From positions 72,043 to 136,042 of the forward strand of contig CAWBEY010000002.1 of assembly GCA_963788015.1 (NCBI GenBank): DNA of 64,000 bases, read 5' to 3'. Numbering within the stretch: position 1 is the first letter of the stretch; every line of letters starts with the position of its first letter. This DNA comes from JBBRHH01 sp963788015 (GTDB lineage: Bacteria > Planctomycetota > Phycisphaerae > Tepidisphaerales > Tepidisphaeraceae). Under the pieces are notes generated by a model. That model had not been told where the DNA came from. It was given only the letters and a program-made list of their open reading frames with translations, and ran no database searches. Below are positions 37,717-47,582 of the stretch, in pieces. The translations under genes were made by a program, and so were the position numbers.

Positions 37717-37740
37717 AAGACCCGTGTACAAACGGGCCTT
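37717..37740 (-). terminator. Hairpin between rpsP and trmD
   Basis: AAGACCCGT at 37717-37725 pairs with ACGGGCCTT at 37732-37740 with one mismatch around a six-base loop. It lies between the rpsP stop and the trmD start. On the reverse strand it is followed by GTCGTTTTG, a weak U-rich stretch. It could attenuate or process the operon transcript. Confidence 0.45.
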
Positions 37741-37763
37741 GGCGGTTCGTTTAATTTTCCTAC

Positions 37764-38099
37764 TCACGCAGCGGGCGCTTCGGCCTTCTTTTCACCGGCG
37801 ACGGCCGGCGCAACTTTCGGCTTGCCGGGTTTGGGCAGCTTCAATTGCTTGTGGTCCAGGCCGCTTTTCTTCAAGAGCGACGACACGGTGCCCGAAGGGA
37901 TGGCGCCGTGGTCCAGCCAGTAGCGGCAACGTTCCAGGTTGGCCACGAACTGCTTGGCCTGGTCCTTGTTGATTGGATCGTAATACCCAAGCTGCTCGAT
38001 CACCCGGCCGTCTCGCGGCGAGCGTACGTCCATCGCGTTGAGGCGATAGAAAGCGTGATTGGTCCGGCCCATACGTTTAAGTCTTAGCTTCACCGACAT
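37764..38099 (-). CDS. rpsP: 30S ribosomal protein S16
   Basis: A 111-residue protein, MSVKLRLKRMGRTNHAFYRL, then NAMDVRSPRDGRVIEQLGYY and the AERCRYWL-type segment LERCRYWLDHGAIPSGTV, which are S16 features. It has a Lys/Ala/Pro-rich C-terminal extension. It heads the rpsP-trmD-rplS operon on the reverse strand. Confidence 0.96.
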   Translation of the reverse strand: MSVKLRLKRMGRTNHAFYRLNAMDVRSPRDGRVIEQLGYYDPINKDQAKQFVANLERCRYWLDHGAIPSGTVSSLLKKSGLDHKQLKLPKPGKPKVAPAVAGEKKAEAPAA

Positions 38100-38227
38100 T
38101 CAAATTCTCCAGTGGTCTTCAATTGACGAGAACCGAGCAGTATAGCCACCACCCCCCGCGTTGCAAGCAGGGTGCGGGTACTTTGTTTGCTACCTCAAAC
38201 CGCATGCGAAAATCGCAGCCTCCGCTC

Positions 38228-38611
38228 ATGGTTGATAAAGGACTTTCCGACGAGGAAGCAGCAAGCCTGCTGGCCCAACTCCTGCAATCGGATTCCTGCG
38301 AAAGCACACTTGTGGCCATCGCTAATGCCGCCCGACATCTGCGGGCCGATTCACGCGGCAACATTCTGGACGCCGTGGGGCCGGTTCGCGAGCCTGATGA
38401 GCACAGACATCCGGCCCATCGCGTGATGGCCAAGCTGTCGCCTCCCAAAGCACCTCCCGCCATGCCGCCTCGCACGGCCGCGCCGACAAGCCAACACAAG
38501 TCCAAACACCTGCACACGAACTTCAGCGCCGTGCTGTGGTCAGGGGTTTGGGTGATGGCCGCGTTGCTGGTGATTTGCGCCCTGCTGCTGGCCGGGGGCC
38601 TGAGCATGTGA
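38228..38611 (+). CDS. Hypothetical protein with C-terminal membrane helix
   Basis: About 127 residues beginning MVDKGLSDEEAASLLAQLLQ, a helical N-terminal region, a Pro/Ala-rich linker (KLSPPKAPPAMPPRTAAPTS) and a single hydrophobic C-terminal helix (VWVMAALLVICALLLAGG). The layout suggests a tail-anchored inner-membrane protein. In-frame alternatives begin at 38204 and further up. No strong ribosome-binding site decides between them. Confidence 0.5.
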   Translation: MVDKGLSDEEAASLLAQLLQSDSCESTLVAIANAARHLRADSRGNILDAVGPVREPDEHRHPAHRVMAKLSPPKAPPAMPPRTAAPTSQHKSKHLHTNFSAVLWSGVWVMAALLVICALLLAGGLSM

Positions 38612-38924
38612 GCCGAGGCGACGACTAAGAACGAGTAGGCAGACGAATTTTCATCATCGCGGAGGGGGAGGGGCGTGGACAGCAGGCGCGGTGGATGGCA
38701 GGCGAAGTGGCCGGGGCGAGGGGCAGAGTGGGCGGGCGGGGTGGTTGCAGGGGCGGATAAGAAGCCCGTTTTGTGCCCGTGTGATTTCCCTGAAGGAGGA
38801 GATGGAGGGGGGAATGGTGGTCGGTTTGGGTGGGTTTTGGGTTGTTGTAATTGAGTTGCGCGGGGGATTCTGGGAGGGGGGTGAGGATTGACAAGGGTTT
38901 AGGCCGAAAGTGGCTTGTAGAAAG

Positions 38925-39060
38925 CGACACATAACCGACCACCAATCGACCACCAACCGACACATGACCGACCACCAACCGACACATAACAAGCACACAA
39001 AGCGACCATGATCGACACGTAAACGACTACCCATGGAGACATAACCGACCACCATACGAC
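38925..39060. repeat. 11-bp tandem repeat array
   Basis: Six contiguous 11-base units from 38925 to 38990 alternate between CGACACATAAC-type and CGACCACCAAC-type. They are followed by degenerate units to about 39060 (CGACCATGAT, CGACACGTAAA, GACATAAC, CGACCACCATAC). The whole 38612-39289 interval lacks a credible gene. A purine-rich stretch (38660-38890) and a G-rich stretch (39065-39150) flank the array. Confidence 0.85.
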
Positions 39061-39289
39061 GCGGGGTGGGGGGCGAAGAAGATTGAGCATGGTCGTGCGA
39101 CGAGGCGAAGGACGAGGGAGAGGGAGGGTTGGGTTTGGGTTGGCTTATGGGATGAGAGGTTGCGGGCATTGGTTTCCCCCTGTAGTTGAAGCTTGGTGTA
39201 TTGTATGAAGGATGTTAGGGTGGTGTCAAGAAGAAAATGCGGGGAGCCGCGGAGCAAGCTCTGCGGGCGTTGGGGAGTATGGCTGGGGA

Positions 39290-39700
39290 CTAACGAAGTA
39301 GCGCGATAAATCCGGCCTGCTCGAAATGGTGATCGCTGGTCAGTGCCTCCGCCACATGTCGCTGCTCGATGATCTGAAATGAGGCACAATCGACAAGGCT
39401 CCATGCCTTGTCTGGCCGTTCTTCATAACGGGTGAGCGCTTCCCGGAACTGGATGCTGGTTTGGGGCACCACCTCGACGTTGGGGTCGGCCATCAGGCGT
39501 TGGGAATAGGTCGCGGCGGCTTTGCGCAGTTGTTCGCCACTGGCCGCGAAACTTGCGAGAAGTTCCGTCAGCACCATTTCAGTAGTGATGATTCGCATCG
39601 GCCCGATTTGCCCGGACACATCGCGAGCCTTCTGATGTAGACTGTCGCGTGGATTCAAAATGGCGATCCAATAGGCGGTATCCGCAAAGACGGTCTTCAT
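39290..39700 (-). CDS. PIN domain ribonuclease, VapC-like
   Basis: A 136-residue protein starting MKTVFADTAYWIAILNPRDS. The four acidic PIN residues are in place: Asp7, Glu46 (TTEMVLTELLA), Asp104 (WSLVDCASFQI) and Asp123 (ALTSDHHFEQAGF). PIN toxins cleave RNA. The ATG overlaps the stop of the upstream 307-residue gene (ATGA) and follows a GGAGGAGG stretch, so expression is coupled. The usual small VapB antitoxin is absent and the 307-residue protein occupies its place. Confidence 0.85.
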   Translation of the reverse strand: MKTVFADTAYWIAILNPRDSLHQKARDVSGQIGPMRIITTEMVLTELLASFAASGEQLRKAAATYSQRLMADPNVEVVPQTSIQFREALTRYEERPDKAWSLVDCASFQIIEQRHVAEALTSDHHFEQAGFIALLR

Positions 39701-40620
39701 TCCTCCTCCCGCGGGGCGCGGTACAGGTAATGATCGACGTTCTTTGACAGATCGGCCGGAACCTTTCGCCATTCCGAATCCGGGACGGTGGCCGCGATAT
39801 CCGCCGCCACGTCCCAAATGGGCCGGGCCGCGGCATCAAATGCATGTTCGCCGGCGATGTAATCCCGCACGCTGTCGACCGACACGATGCGTTTGGGCCT
39901 TCCGTTTGGGGCCGAGAACTCGGCGTGTCCGATGATTCGCAGGCGCTTGCTGGCGTGCCTGGACAAGGCTTCAGTAAATCGCGTTTCCTGATCGGGCCGG
40001 AACTTTCCGGGTATTTTTGAACCGTCATCCAACCGGAGGGTGAAATTGCATCCGTCCAGGTCGGCGGAGCGCACTTCACCAGTCAGGTCAATACGATCGT
40101 CGTAATCTTTTTGAGTCCACTCGACAAGGCGGGCCCGCGCCTGTGCCGTATATCGCACCAGTAGAGGCCTGTTGGGCAGTTTCTGGAGGATACTTTCGTC
40201 TTCTCGAAGAGTCTTGCCAAAATCAGCAAAGAGCGGCATGACCGCCTTGGGCAATGCCTGGGGCAACGGACGATTGTCGGCGGCGGAGGCGATCGAGTCT
40301 GCGACAACTTCCACGGCCTGGTCCAGTTCATCGGGCCCGGTCCACATGGGCATTTGATCTTCGGCGACCATCTCGCGGAACAGCGGAATGGTGGTGCTGC
40401 CGTGGGCGATTTCATAGAACTTGATCACCAGTGACTGCTCGAAGTTCGCGGGGAGGCGGACTCGGTCGGGGTGATGCCGCCGCCAGAGTTCCTTGGCCGT
40501 CTCGACGAGGATGGTCTTGTAAGCCACCAGATCGGGAAGGACGTCGATGTCCAGACCGTGATCCTCGAAGCGAGCGCCTTCGAAGGTATGGGTTACAAGC
40601 TCTCGGCGGGATCGCGTCAT
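39697..40620 (-). CDS. 307-residue partner of the PIN protein, possible non-canonical antitoxin
   Basis: MTRSRRELVTHTFEGARFED, then HGLDIDVLPDLVAYKTILVE and TAKELWRRHHPDRVRLPANF. The N-terminal half is helical. The C-terminal half contains beta-strand-rich segments (TGEVRSADLDGCNFTLRLDD, RLRIIGHAEFSAPNGRPKRI) suggesting a small barrel. No AbrB, RHH or HTH motif typical of VapB is visible. Coupling by a four-base overlap with the PIN gene implies a joint function. The frame is intact, in contrast to the neighbouring restriction genes. Confidence 0.7.
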   Translation of the reverse strand: MTRSRRELVTHTFEGARFEDHGLDIDVLPDLVAYKTILVETAKELWRRHHPDRVRLPANFEQSLVIKFYEIAHGSTTIPLFREMVAEDQMPMWTGPDELDQAVEVVADSIASAADNRPLPQALPKAVMPLFADFGKTLREDESILQKLPNRPLLVRYTAQARARLVEWTQKDYDDRIDLTGEVRSADLDGCNFTLRLDDGSKIPGKFRPDQETRFTEALSRHASKRLRIIGHAEFSAPNGRPKRIVSVDSVRDYIAGEHAFDAAARPIWDVAADIAATVPDSEWRKVPADLSKNVDHYLYRAPREEE

Positions 40621-40909
40621 GTGGAAAGCTTTCTGGCGGGGGAGTCTTTGATTCTCCTAGACGGATTTTAGCCGGTTGCAATCTGGGATGGCAATGGCAT
40701 ATGAGGTTGGACGAGCGGCCAATAATGTCTCGCACCAACGTATTTGCGACGCGATCAAGCGGTGAACGCGCGGTGGAGGAGGGAGGCGAAGAGGTGGTCG
40801 GCCTGGCGCAAGGATTCGCGCTGGGCGGCGCACAGGCGCTCTACTCGGTTTACGAGCGCGGAGAATTTCTGCTGGAGGGGAGGCAGAGGTAGATAAAATG
40901 GGAATGTAC

Positions 40910-42045
40910 TGCTCTGTCTCAAACCCTCCCAAAGTTAGGCGCATGTTCGGTAGCGCGACCGCCGGCTTCCGTGTAGATGATGCGGGATGGAAACCTGCAA
41001 ATCACCACGGAAGGTGCTGATCGAGGCCTACCAACTCGCTTTACCGCTGCTGCCGGCCTACGCGAGTGACTACAGCCGGAAAGACTTCACCCAGCCGCAG
41101 CTCTTCGCCTGCCTGGTCCTCCGCGAGCACCAGAAGAAAAGCTACCGCGGCATCGAAGCGCTCCTGGCCGACAGCCCGGACTGGCTCAAAGACATCGGCG
41201 TGAAGGACGGCAAGGCCCCCGACCACAACACGCTCTGGCGGGCGTTCGAGAGGCTGGTCAAACGCGGCCTGATGAACCGCATGCTCGACCAGCAGGCGGC
41301 GTGGGCCGAGGAGCAGGGGCTGATCCAGGGGCGTGTCAAGCCGGTGGCGCTGGACAGCAGCATGTTCGAAAGCCGCCACGTCAGCCGCCACTTCGAGAAG
41401 CGCTGCAGGCAGAGCGCCGCCGCGGAAGCCAAGGCGGCGCGGAGAAAAAAAAAGCCCGGAAGAAAGCCGAGAAACAGGCACAAAGGCGGGCGAAACGACA
41501 GACGACACAGCGCGGCGGAGCCCACGCCCCCGAGGTGAACCGCCGTCGCCGCCGCACCGTCAAACGTTTGCCCAAGCTGTCGCTGGCGGTTGCCACGGCC
41601 TGCCACCTGATCCTCGCCGCACGGGCGACGACCGGGGCGGGCGGCGACCAGAAGTTTTTCGAGCCGCTGCTGCTGGACGCTTATCGGCGGGCGACGGTCA
41701 AGACTGCCGTGGCCGATGCCGGGTACGACTCCGAGGCCAACCACTGCATCTCGCGCGCAGGACCTGGGCATCCAATCAATCATCCCGCCCAAGGCGGGAC
41801 GGCCATCTGCCAAGCCGCCGACGACACGCCACCGCCGTAACATGCGCAACCGCTTCAAGCGCAAGGCCGACAAGAACAAATACGGCCAGAGGTGGCAGGT
41901 GGAGACCGTGAACAGCATGATCAAACGCAACCTCGGCTCCGCCCTTCGGGCCACGACCGCCCGCCGCAGGTCGATGGAGCTGCTGCTACGCGTCGTCACT
42001 CACAACATTATGATCGTGTGCGAAGCCAAGGGTTGAGACAGAGCA
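40910..42045 (+). mobile_element. Insertion sequence with 9-bp target duplication
   Basis: The element is 1136 bases. The ends are inverted repeats: TGCTCTGTCTCAA at the left (40910-40922) and its complement at the right (42033-42045), with partial matching beyond. GGAATGTAC occurs directly at both flanks (40901-40909 and 42046-42054), a 9-bp target-site duplication. It carries one DDE transposase gene and interrupts hsdS in opposite orientation. Transposase signatures place it in the broad IS4/IS5 superfamily; I cannot assign the exact group. Confidence 0.92.
40987..42036 (+). CDS. DDE transposase, with slippery A-run and one further frame break
   Basis: The N-terminal part is METCKSPRKVLIEAYQLALP through SYRGIEALLADSPDWLKDIG. 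The first catalytic Asp is in KPVALDSSMFESRH. The frame passes to -1 at the nine-A run 41445-41453, where A_AAA_AAG lies exactly in phase, and continues KARKKAEKQAQRRAKRQ. The second Asp is in VKTAVADAGYDSEANH. Near 41757 a +1 shift leads to AQDLGIQSIIPPKAGRPS and the Y(2)R(3)E(6)K signature YGQRWQVETVNSMIKR with the catalytic Glu. The reconstructed length is 349 residues. Without shifting, a 183-residue product ends at 41538. Confidence 0.85.
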
Positions 42046-43098
42046 GGAATGTACGAATGTCCGTCGGTGAAATGTGGGGAATGGTGGTTTCCGTTGGTCT
42101 GCAGTGGCGCGTAAAGGATTGGTGCCGGAGAAGGTAATATAGGTATGCATTGGGAATGCCTTGCTTGCCGCGCAGTCGCGCAACTCGCTGAACCAAAAGC
42201 GATGGACAATCTTCATCGCGGATCTGCGCAACTTTGAATCCTTCGCCAATCCAAGGACGATCCATAGCGATTACGATGTCGCCGCTGGTCATAACAAAAT
42301 CGGAAAGGTGCCGGACTTCCGACCTCGGCCATTCCGCTAAGTCACTCCAATCGATTCGATTGGGCAGGACATTGGTACCACGACATAGTCTGACTTTCTC
42401 GCCAGTTTTCACATATTTGTCGCTAAGAAACGGATATCCCGTGAGAATTTCTGCGATGTCTTGAAGTTCAATGCGTTCTCCTGGACCTTTCTCGGGATCG
42501 CCAAAGAGTTCGAGGAAGGCGGCGGGGAGGAAGGTGTCGGTGAGTTGGAGGGCGTAGCGGCGGGTGCGGCGGAGGCGGTCGGCCTGGTCTAGTTGGGCGG
42601 CGATTTGGCGCTGCTCGGATAGGTCGGGCAACGTGATCTGGATGTTTTCAAGATGGGATGGACCGAAGTTTTGCTGGGCCGATCCGGTAACAAGCCGCGT
42701 GATTTGTGAGCGAAACTCGTGCGAATCCAGCCAGAAGCGGAAATAGCGCAGATCCGCATCGTCCTTCGCTTTGAACCGAATGGTGCTTGTATTGAGGCAG
42801 AGCGGAAGGTGGGAACACCGCACAAACGCACCGCGCGTACGAAGAAGCCCATCGTCGTCAAAGGAAATTCCCGAACTGGCGATGACGAGATCGCCCTCAT
42901 CAACGAAGAAATGTTTGTAGCGCTTTTCGGCCTCTTCACGGCTAAGACACCGATCCGTTTTCGAGAGATCGAGTTCGCCGGTTGGCAGTATATTTCCGAC
43001 ATTGAGAAGCTTGATTCCTGTGTTCGTGAACTGCCATTTGCGAACACCTGGTCCCTCCTGGAACCAGAAGGCGTCATCGATTTGCACCTTCCGAGTTT

Positions 43099-44816
43099 TC
43101 AAGATTGGGCCAACATTTCTTGTAGTGACATGACTTCTTCCGTTGCCGAAGTTTCCAACTTCCGCATCCGTTCGAGCGTGACGCCTGTGTCTTCGTAAAA
43201 TGTTTCATCCTGCTCGACCTGGCGATAGCGGCTGGCGGATAGGTCGTATTTGTTGGCCTTCACCTGATCTTTGGTCACCCAAAACTGGCGGGTGAGCTGG
43301 TTGATCTCCGTTTGCAGCGGGGTCATCCGGGCTTGTAGTTCAGCGAGTTCGGTCTCGGCTTTCTCGCGCGTGCTGCGGGCCTTGTCGGGTGTATCGGAAA
43401 TGACCTCCTCAAATTTGAGCCGGTGGATGATGGCGTGGTGTTCGAGGCGGTCTTTTTTCAGCGGGGCGATTTGCTTTTGCAGGTCGGCGAGGCGCTGGGT
43501 GCGTTTCTGCTGGAATTTTGTATCGCGCCGGTTGCTGCCAGCAGTCGAGCAGGTCGGGGATGTCGTTCTCGGCGACTTTCTGGCGCTTGTCGTCGAGTGA
43601 ATAGCCGTCGTGCTCCATGTCGTAGAACCAGATACGTTCCGTCGTGCCGCCCTTGGTGAACAGCAGGACGGCGGTGGAGACGCCGGCGTAGGGGCGGAAG
43701 ACGCCGGAGGGCATGGAGACGACGCCGTCGAGGCGGTTCTCCTCGATGAGCTTTTTGCGGATTTCGACGTGGGCGTTGGAGGAGCCGAACAGCACGCCGT
43801 CGGGGACGATGACGGCGGCGCGGCCGCCGTTTTCGAGCAGGCGCAGGAAGAGGTGCAGGAAGAGGATCTCGGTCTTCTTGCACTTGGCGGGCAGCGTGGG
43901 GTTCACGTCGGCGGCGTCGATCGCGCCCTTGAAGGGCGGATTGGCGAGGACCACGTCGTAGGCTCGTTCCTCGTTGAAGGCTTTGGAGAGCGTGTCGGTG
44001 TAGCGGAAGTTCGGGGCGGCGATGCCGTGGAGCATGAGGTTCATGCTGCCGATGCGGAGCATGGTCATGCCGGAATCGTTGTCGAAGCCGGTCAGGGCCT
44101 TGGTCTGTGCAGAACTCCCACTGTTCCTTGGTGAGCTTGCTGCCGGTGAGGCCGTGCGGGTAGCCCTCTTCGTCGTAGGTGAGGTCGCGCGGGTCGGTGT
44201 GGGTTTCGAGGAGGTGCTGCCAGGCGTTGACGAGGAAGCCGCAGGTGCCGGCGGCCGGATCGCAGATGCGCTCGCCTGGGTCGCGGGTCGCACCATGCTT
44301 GACCATCATGCGGATGATGTGGCGCGGCGTGCGGAACTGGCCGTTCTGGCCGGCGGTGTTGAGCTTGCTGAGCAGGTATTCGTAGAGGTCGCCCTGCACG
44401 TCCTGGTTCTGGGCGGAAATCTGCATGGCGTCGATGGCCTTGCAGGCCTCGATGAGCAGGCTGGGCTTGTTGATCTTGAACTCGGCGTTTTCCATCTGGG
44501 CCGCGAAGGAGCCGCCCGCGCCGCCGAGCGTCTTGATGAAGGGGAAGACGGTTTCCTTGACGTGCTTGAGCGCCTTGTCGGCGGGGAGTTGGGTCCAGTG
44601 GGACCAGCGCAGGTTGGGATCGGGAAAGATGGGCGCGAATTTCTTGCCGCGGAGCTTGGCGGCGCGCTCGTTGTCCTGCTCGCGCTCGTCAAGGCGCTTG
44701 AGGAAGAGCAGGAAGGAGAGTTGCTCGATGGCGTCGAGGGGATTGGACAGCCCGCCGGACCAGAGCTTGTCCCAGAGGGCTTCGACGGCGGAGCGGAGTG
44801 TGGGGTCGGTGAGCAT
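43099..44816 (-). CDS. hsdM: Type I restriction-modification methyltransferase subunit, two frame breaks
   Basis: N6-adenine methyltransferase of the HsdRMS complex. Helical N-terminus LRSAVEALWDKLWSGGLSNP, then FLLFLKRLDEREQ. Motif I region is ICDPAAGTCGFLVNAW and motif IV is VVLANPPFKGA. Frame changes near 44107 and near 43535 are needed; the parts on each side match the family in order, ending FWVTKDQVKANKYDLSASRY and TLERMRKLE. Corrected length is about 572 residues. It starts four bases after the hsdR stop, and its stop overlaps the hsdS start. Confidence 0.85.
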
Positions 44817-44819
44817 GGT

Positions 44820-47582
44820 TTAGGCGGCGAGCGATTGCGGTGAGTTGCAGAAGGTCGCCGATTTCGTGCGGGGTGAAGAAGCGTTCGACGGCGTTGCGGC
44901 CGAAGTTGGTCAGGGGCGGGTCGTAGAGGTCGGCCTCGACCAGCGTGCGCTTTGCGAGGAAGACTTCCTGAACGGAGCGCAGGAAGCGAATCTGATCGGC
45001 ATTGTAGTTGTGGGCCTGAATGTGGTGCTCGAAGCCGCGCTGGACGAGCTGGGCGTAGTCGGGGATGGCATCGAGGGCGAGGAGATGGCGGAGGAAGGCG
45101 AGGAAGTTGTCCACGCGCAAGCCGTAGGCGATGCGGATGTTTCGGCTGGACAGCTGGATGTCGTCGCGCGCCGAGTTCGCGGTGTAGCGTGCGTTCCAGG
45201 TCGACAAGTTGATCGTCGGTGACTTCGCGGCCCTCGCGGATGGCCGCGAGCGCGGGGTGCGTTCTCGACGATTTCGAGGACGCGGCTGCATCGACGCGGC
45301 GTTTGTATTCCTCGATGAGGACCTGCTGGCCGCCTTCGCCGACGGAGATGTAGCCGCGGGTCGCGATGAAGTCGGGCAGGTCGATCTTCAGGAAGGCGCT
45401 GGGGCGGTTGCGGCGGTTCTTCATCTGCGGGGCGAGGTCGCGGATGATCTGGGTGAGCTGCTGCCGGCGTGGCGGTGGCGAGGTCGGCGGAGAGAGCCAG
45501 TTTGGCGGCCGGTGAGGCAGCGGACGCGCTCGGCGATGTCGGGGAGCAGGCTCACATCTTCGGCGATGGATTGAAGCAAGCTGCGGCGTCGGGCGTGGCC
45601 TGGAGGATTTGAAGTTTCAGCCGCTCGACCTTGTGGGTGAAGGTTTCGGCGGCCACATCGACATCGGCGGCGAAGCGGAGCAGCGGCGCGACCTGGAGGC
45701 GGAGGAAGTCGAGCTTGGCCGGCGTGATGAGCGTCCAGAAGTCGTCTTCCAGCGCCGGGCGATTTGCAGCCAGACTTTCTTCACGGGGAAGGAATCGCGC
45801 GGGATGCGGGCGATCATGGCGCGCAGGTCGGCGACCGCCTGCCGGAAGACTTCGGCTGGATGGTCGGGAAGCTGGCGTTTCGAGAATCTTGAGGCGCGTG
45901 TTGAAGACGCGACACGAGCACCGGCATGTCGATCGGCGGTCTTGTCGTCGGCCTTCTTGTTGAAGTCGTTTTGCCAGAAGTCGATGATCTTGAACTCGGT
46001 CTTCTTGCCGTCGGGCAGGCGGTCGAAGTACTTGCAAGCCGCCTGATTGCGCGTGCCGCGGCCGATCATCTGCCAGAGCTTGATGCGCGACTGCACGGCT
46101 TCATGAAGACGAGGTTGACGACTTCGGGCACGTCGATGCCGGTGTCGAGCATGTCCACGGAGATGGCGATGCGCGGCAGGTCGTTCTTCTTGAACTTGGT
46201 GATGAGGCCGTCGCCGTAGCTGCCGTCGCGCACCCGCTCGGTCGTCGGAGGTGATGACCTGGACGAGGCCGACGTGCTGGGGATACATCTCCTCGAAGAC
46301 TTCGCGCGATGCGGTGGGCGTGCTCCTTGGTCATGGCGAAGACGATGGTTTTGCCGGGCAACTGGCCGGACTGATCCTTGAGGCAGACCTCCATGATTTC
46401 TTCCCATTGCTTGCGCAGGGTGTCTTTGTTGCTGACTTCGACTTCGATCTCGGTGCCGGCGTAGTCGAGGCTGTCGGGGTCGATGCCCTGCTCGATGAGG
46501 GCGTTGCGGTCCTCTTCGCTGAGGTCCACGCCCTTGATGCCCTTGCGCTGAAAGCCGGTCTGCGCCTGATACAGGCTGAAATCGACGAGGAAGCCTTCTT
46601 TCACGGCCTGCTGGATAGTCGTAGAGGAACGTCGGCACATTGGCATCGCAGTCGAAGAGCCGGAAGGTGTCGCGGTCGATGAAGTTGGCGGGCGTGGCGG
46701 TCAGGCCGATCATGCGGGCGTCGAAGTATTCGATGACTTCGGTGAAGCGGTTGAAGAGCGAGCGGTGGGCTTCGTCGAAGATGATGAGGTCGAAGAAGCC
46801 GGGGCTGAACTTGGTGTAGCAGAGCGCCAGCGTTTGCTCGGTGGCGACGAAGAGGCGTTTGGTTTTGTCGATCTGATGGGTGTAGATGCGGTCGCGCGGC
46901 TCGTGCGGCAAGATGGGCCTTGAAGCCGTCGGTCAGGGCCTGATCGACGAGGGCGTCGCGGTCGGCGAGGAAGAGAACGTTCTGCGCCTGGTTGGCGCGG
47001 AGGAAGAGGTCGATCAGGGCCATGGTCGTCGCGCGTCTTGCCGGTGCCGGTGGCCATGACGAGGAGGGCGCGGCGCTTGTTGGCGGCGAAGGCCTCGGCA
47101 ACGCGGCGGATGGCTTCGTGCTGGTAGGCGCGGTCGACGATGGGCTGTTGATGGGGGTCGCTTCGAGCGGCAGTCGGTTCTGCCGCAGGAACAGCAGGCG
47201 CTCCAGGTCGTCGGGGGCGAAGAATCCGGCGACGAGGCGCGGGTTGGCGAGGCCGACTTCCCAGAACCAGATGGTCATGGCCGTTGGCCATGAACCCGAA
47301 CGGGGCGAAGGGCTGCTTCTTGGCGATTTCGGTGACGTAGTGGCGAAGTTGTTCGTCGGCCTCGCGCGCGTTGCGGGTGCATCGCTTGGCTTCGACGACG
47401 GCGAGCACGTTGCCGCTGGCGTCGTAGAGGCAGTAGTCGGTGACGCCGTTCCAGGGCTCGGCGTCGTAGCCATCGACGGGGACTTCAAATCTGACCTGGG
47501 AGCGGTCGTTGAGGGGCCAGGCGGCAGCGCGCAGGGCGGGATCGATGAGGGTGGAGCGGGTTTTGGCTTCGCTGAGATTCAT
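44820..47582 (-). CDS. hsdR: Type I restriction endonuclease subunit, many frame breaks
   Basis: The ATP-dependent DNA translocase and nuclease subunit. N-terminal MNLSEAKTRSTLIDPALRAA with a PD-(D/E)xK-like nuclease site (DYCLYDASGNVLAVVEAKR). Helicase motifs follow: Walker A MATGTGKT, the DEAH box LIIFDEAHRSLFNRF, GLTATPANFIDRDTF, motif V ISVDMLDTGIDVPEVV and motif VI IKLWQMIGRGTRN. The C-terminal domain is LPDFIATRGYISVGEGGQQV, ending near RNAVERFFTPHEIGDLLQLT and a TAA at 44820. About ten single-base frame changes are needed, far more than in neighbouring genes. All conserved blocks are in order over 921 codons. Confidence 0.75.

Larger units (their letters stand above)
40755..43102 (-). 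pseudogene. hsdS: Type I restriction specificity subunit, split by an insertion sequence
   Basis: HsdS sets the DNA target of a type I restriction-modification enzyme. The main part (42046-43102, from a TTG start that overlaps the hsdM stop) has target-recognition domain 1, the central conserved helix LSEQRQIAAQLDQADRLRRT and domain 2 up to ETTIPHISPTDIRTF. The missing tail lies at 40755-40900 beyond the IS and reads PLQQKFSALVNRVERLCAAQ, then RESLRQADHLFASLLHRAF. Removing 40901-42045 (one target copy plus the IS) gives 1203 bases, an uninterrupted 400-residue protein. As it stands, the product lacks its C-terminal helix. Confidence 0.9.

Noticed and set aside
38925..39060. CRISPR array
   Set aside because: Units are 11 bases with no unique spacers and no cas genes nearby.
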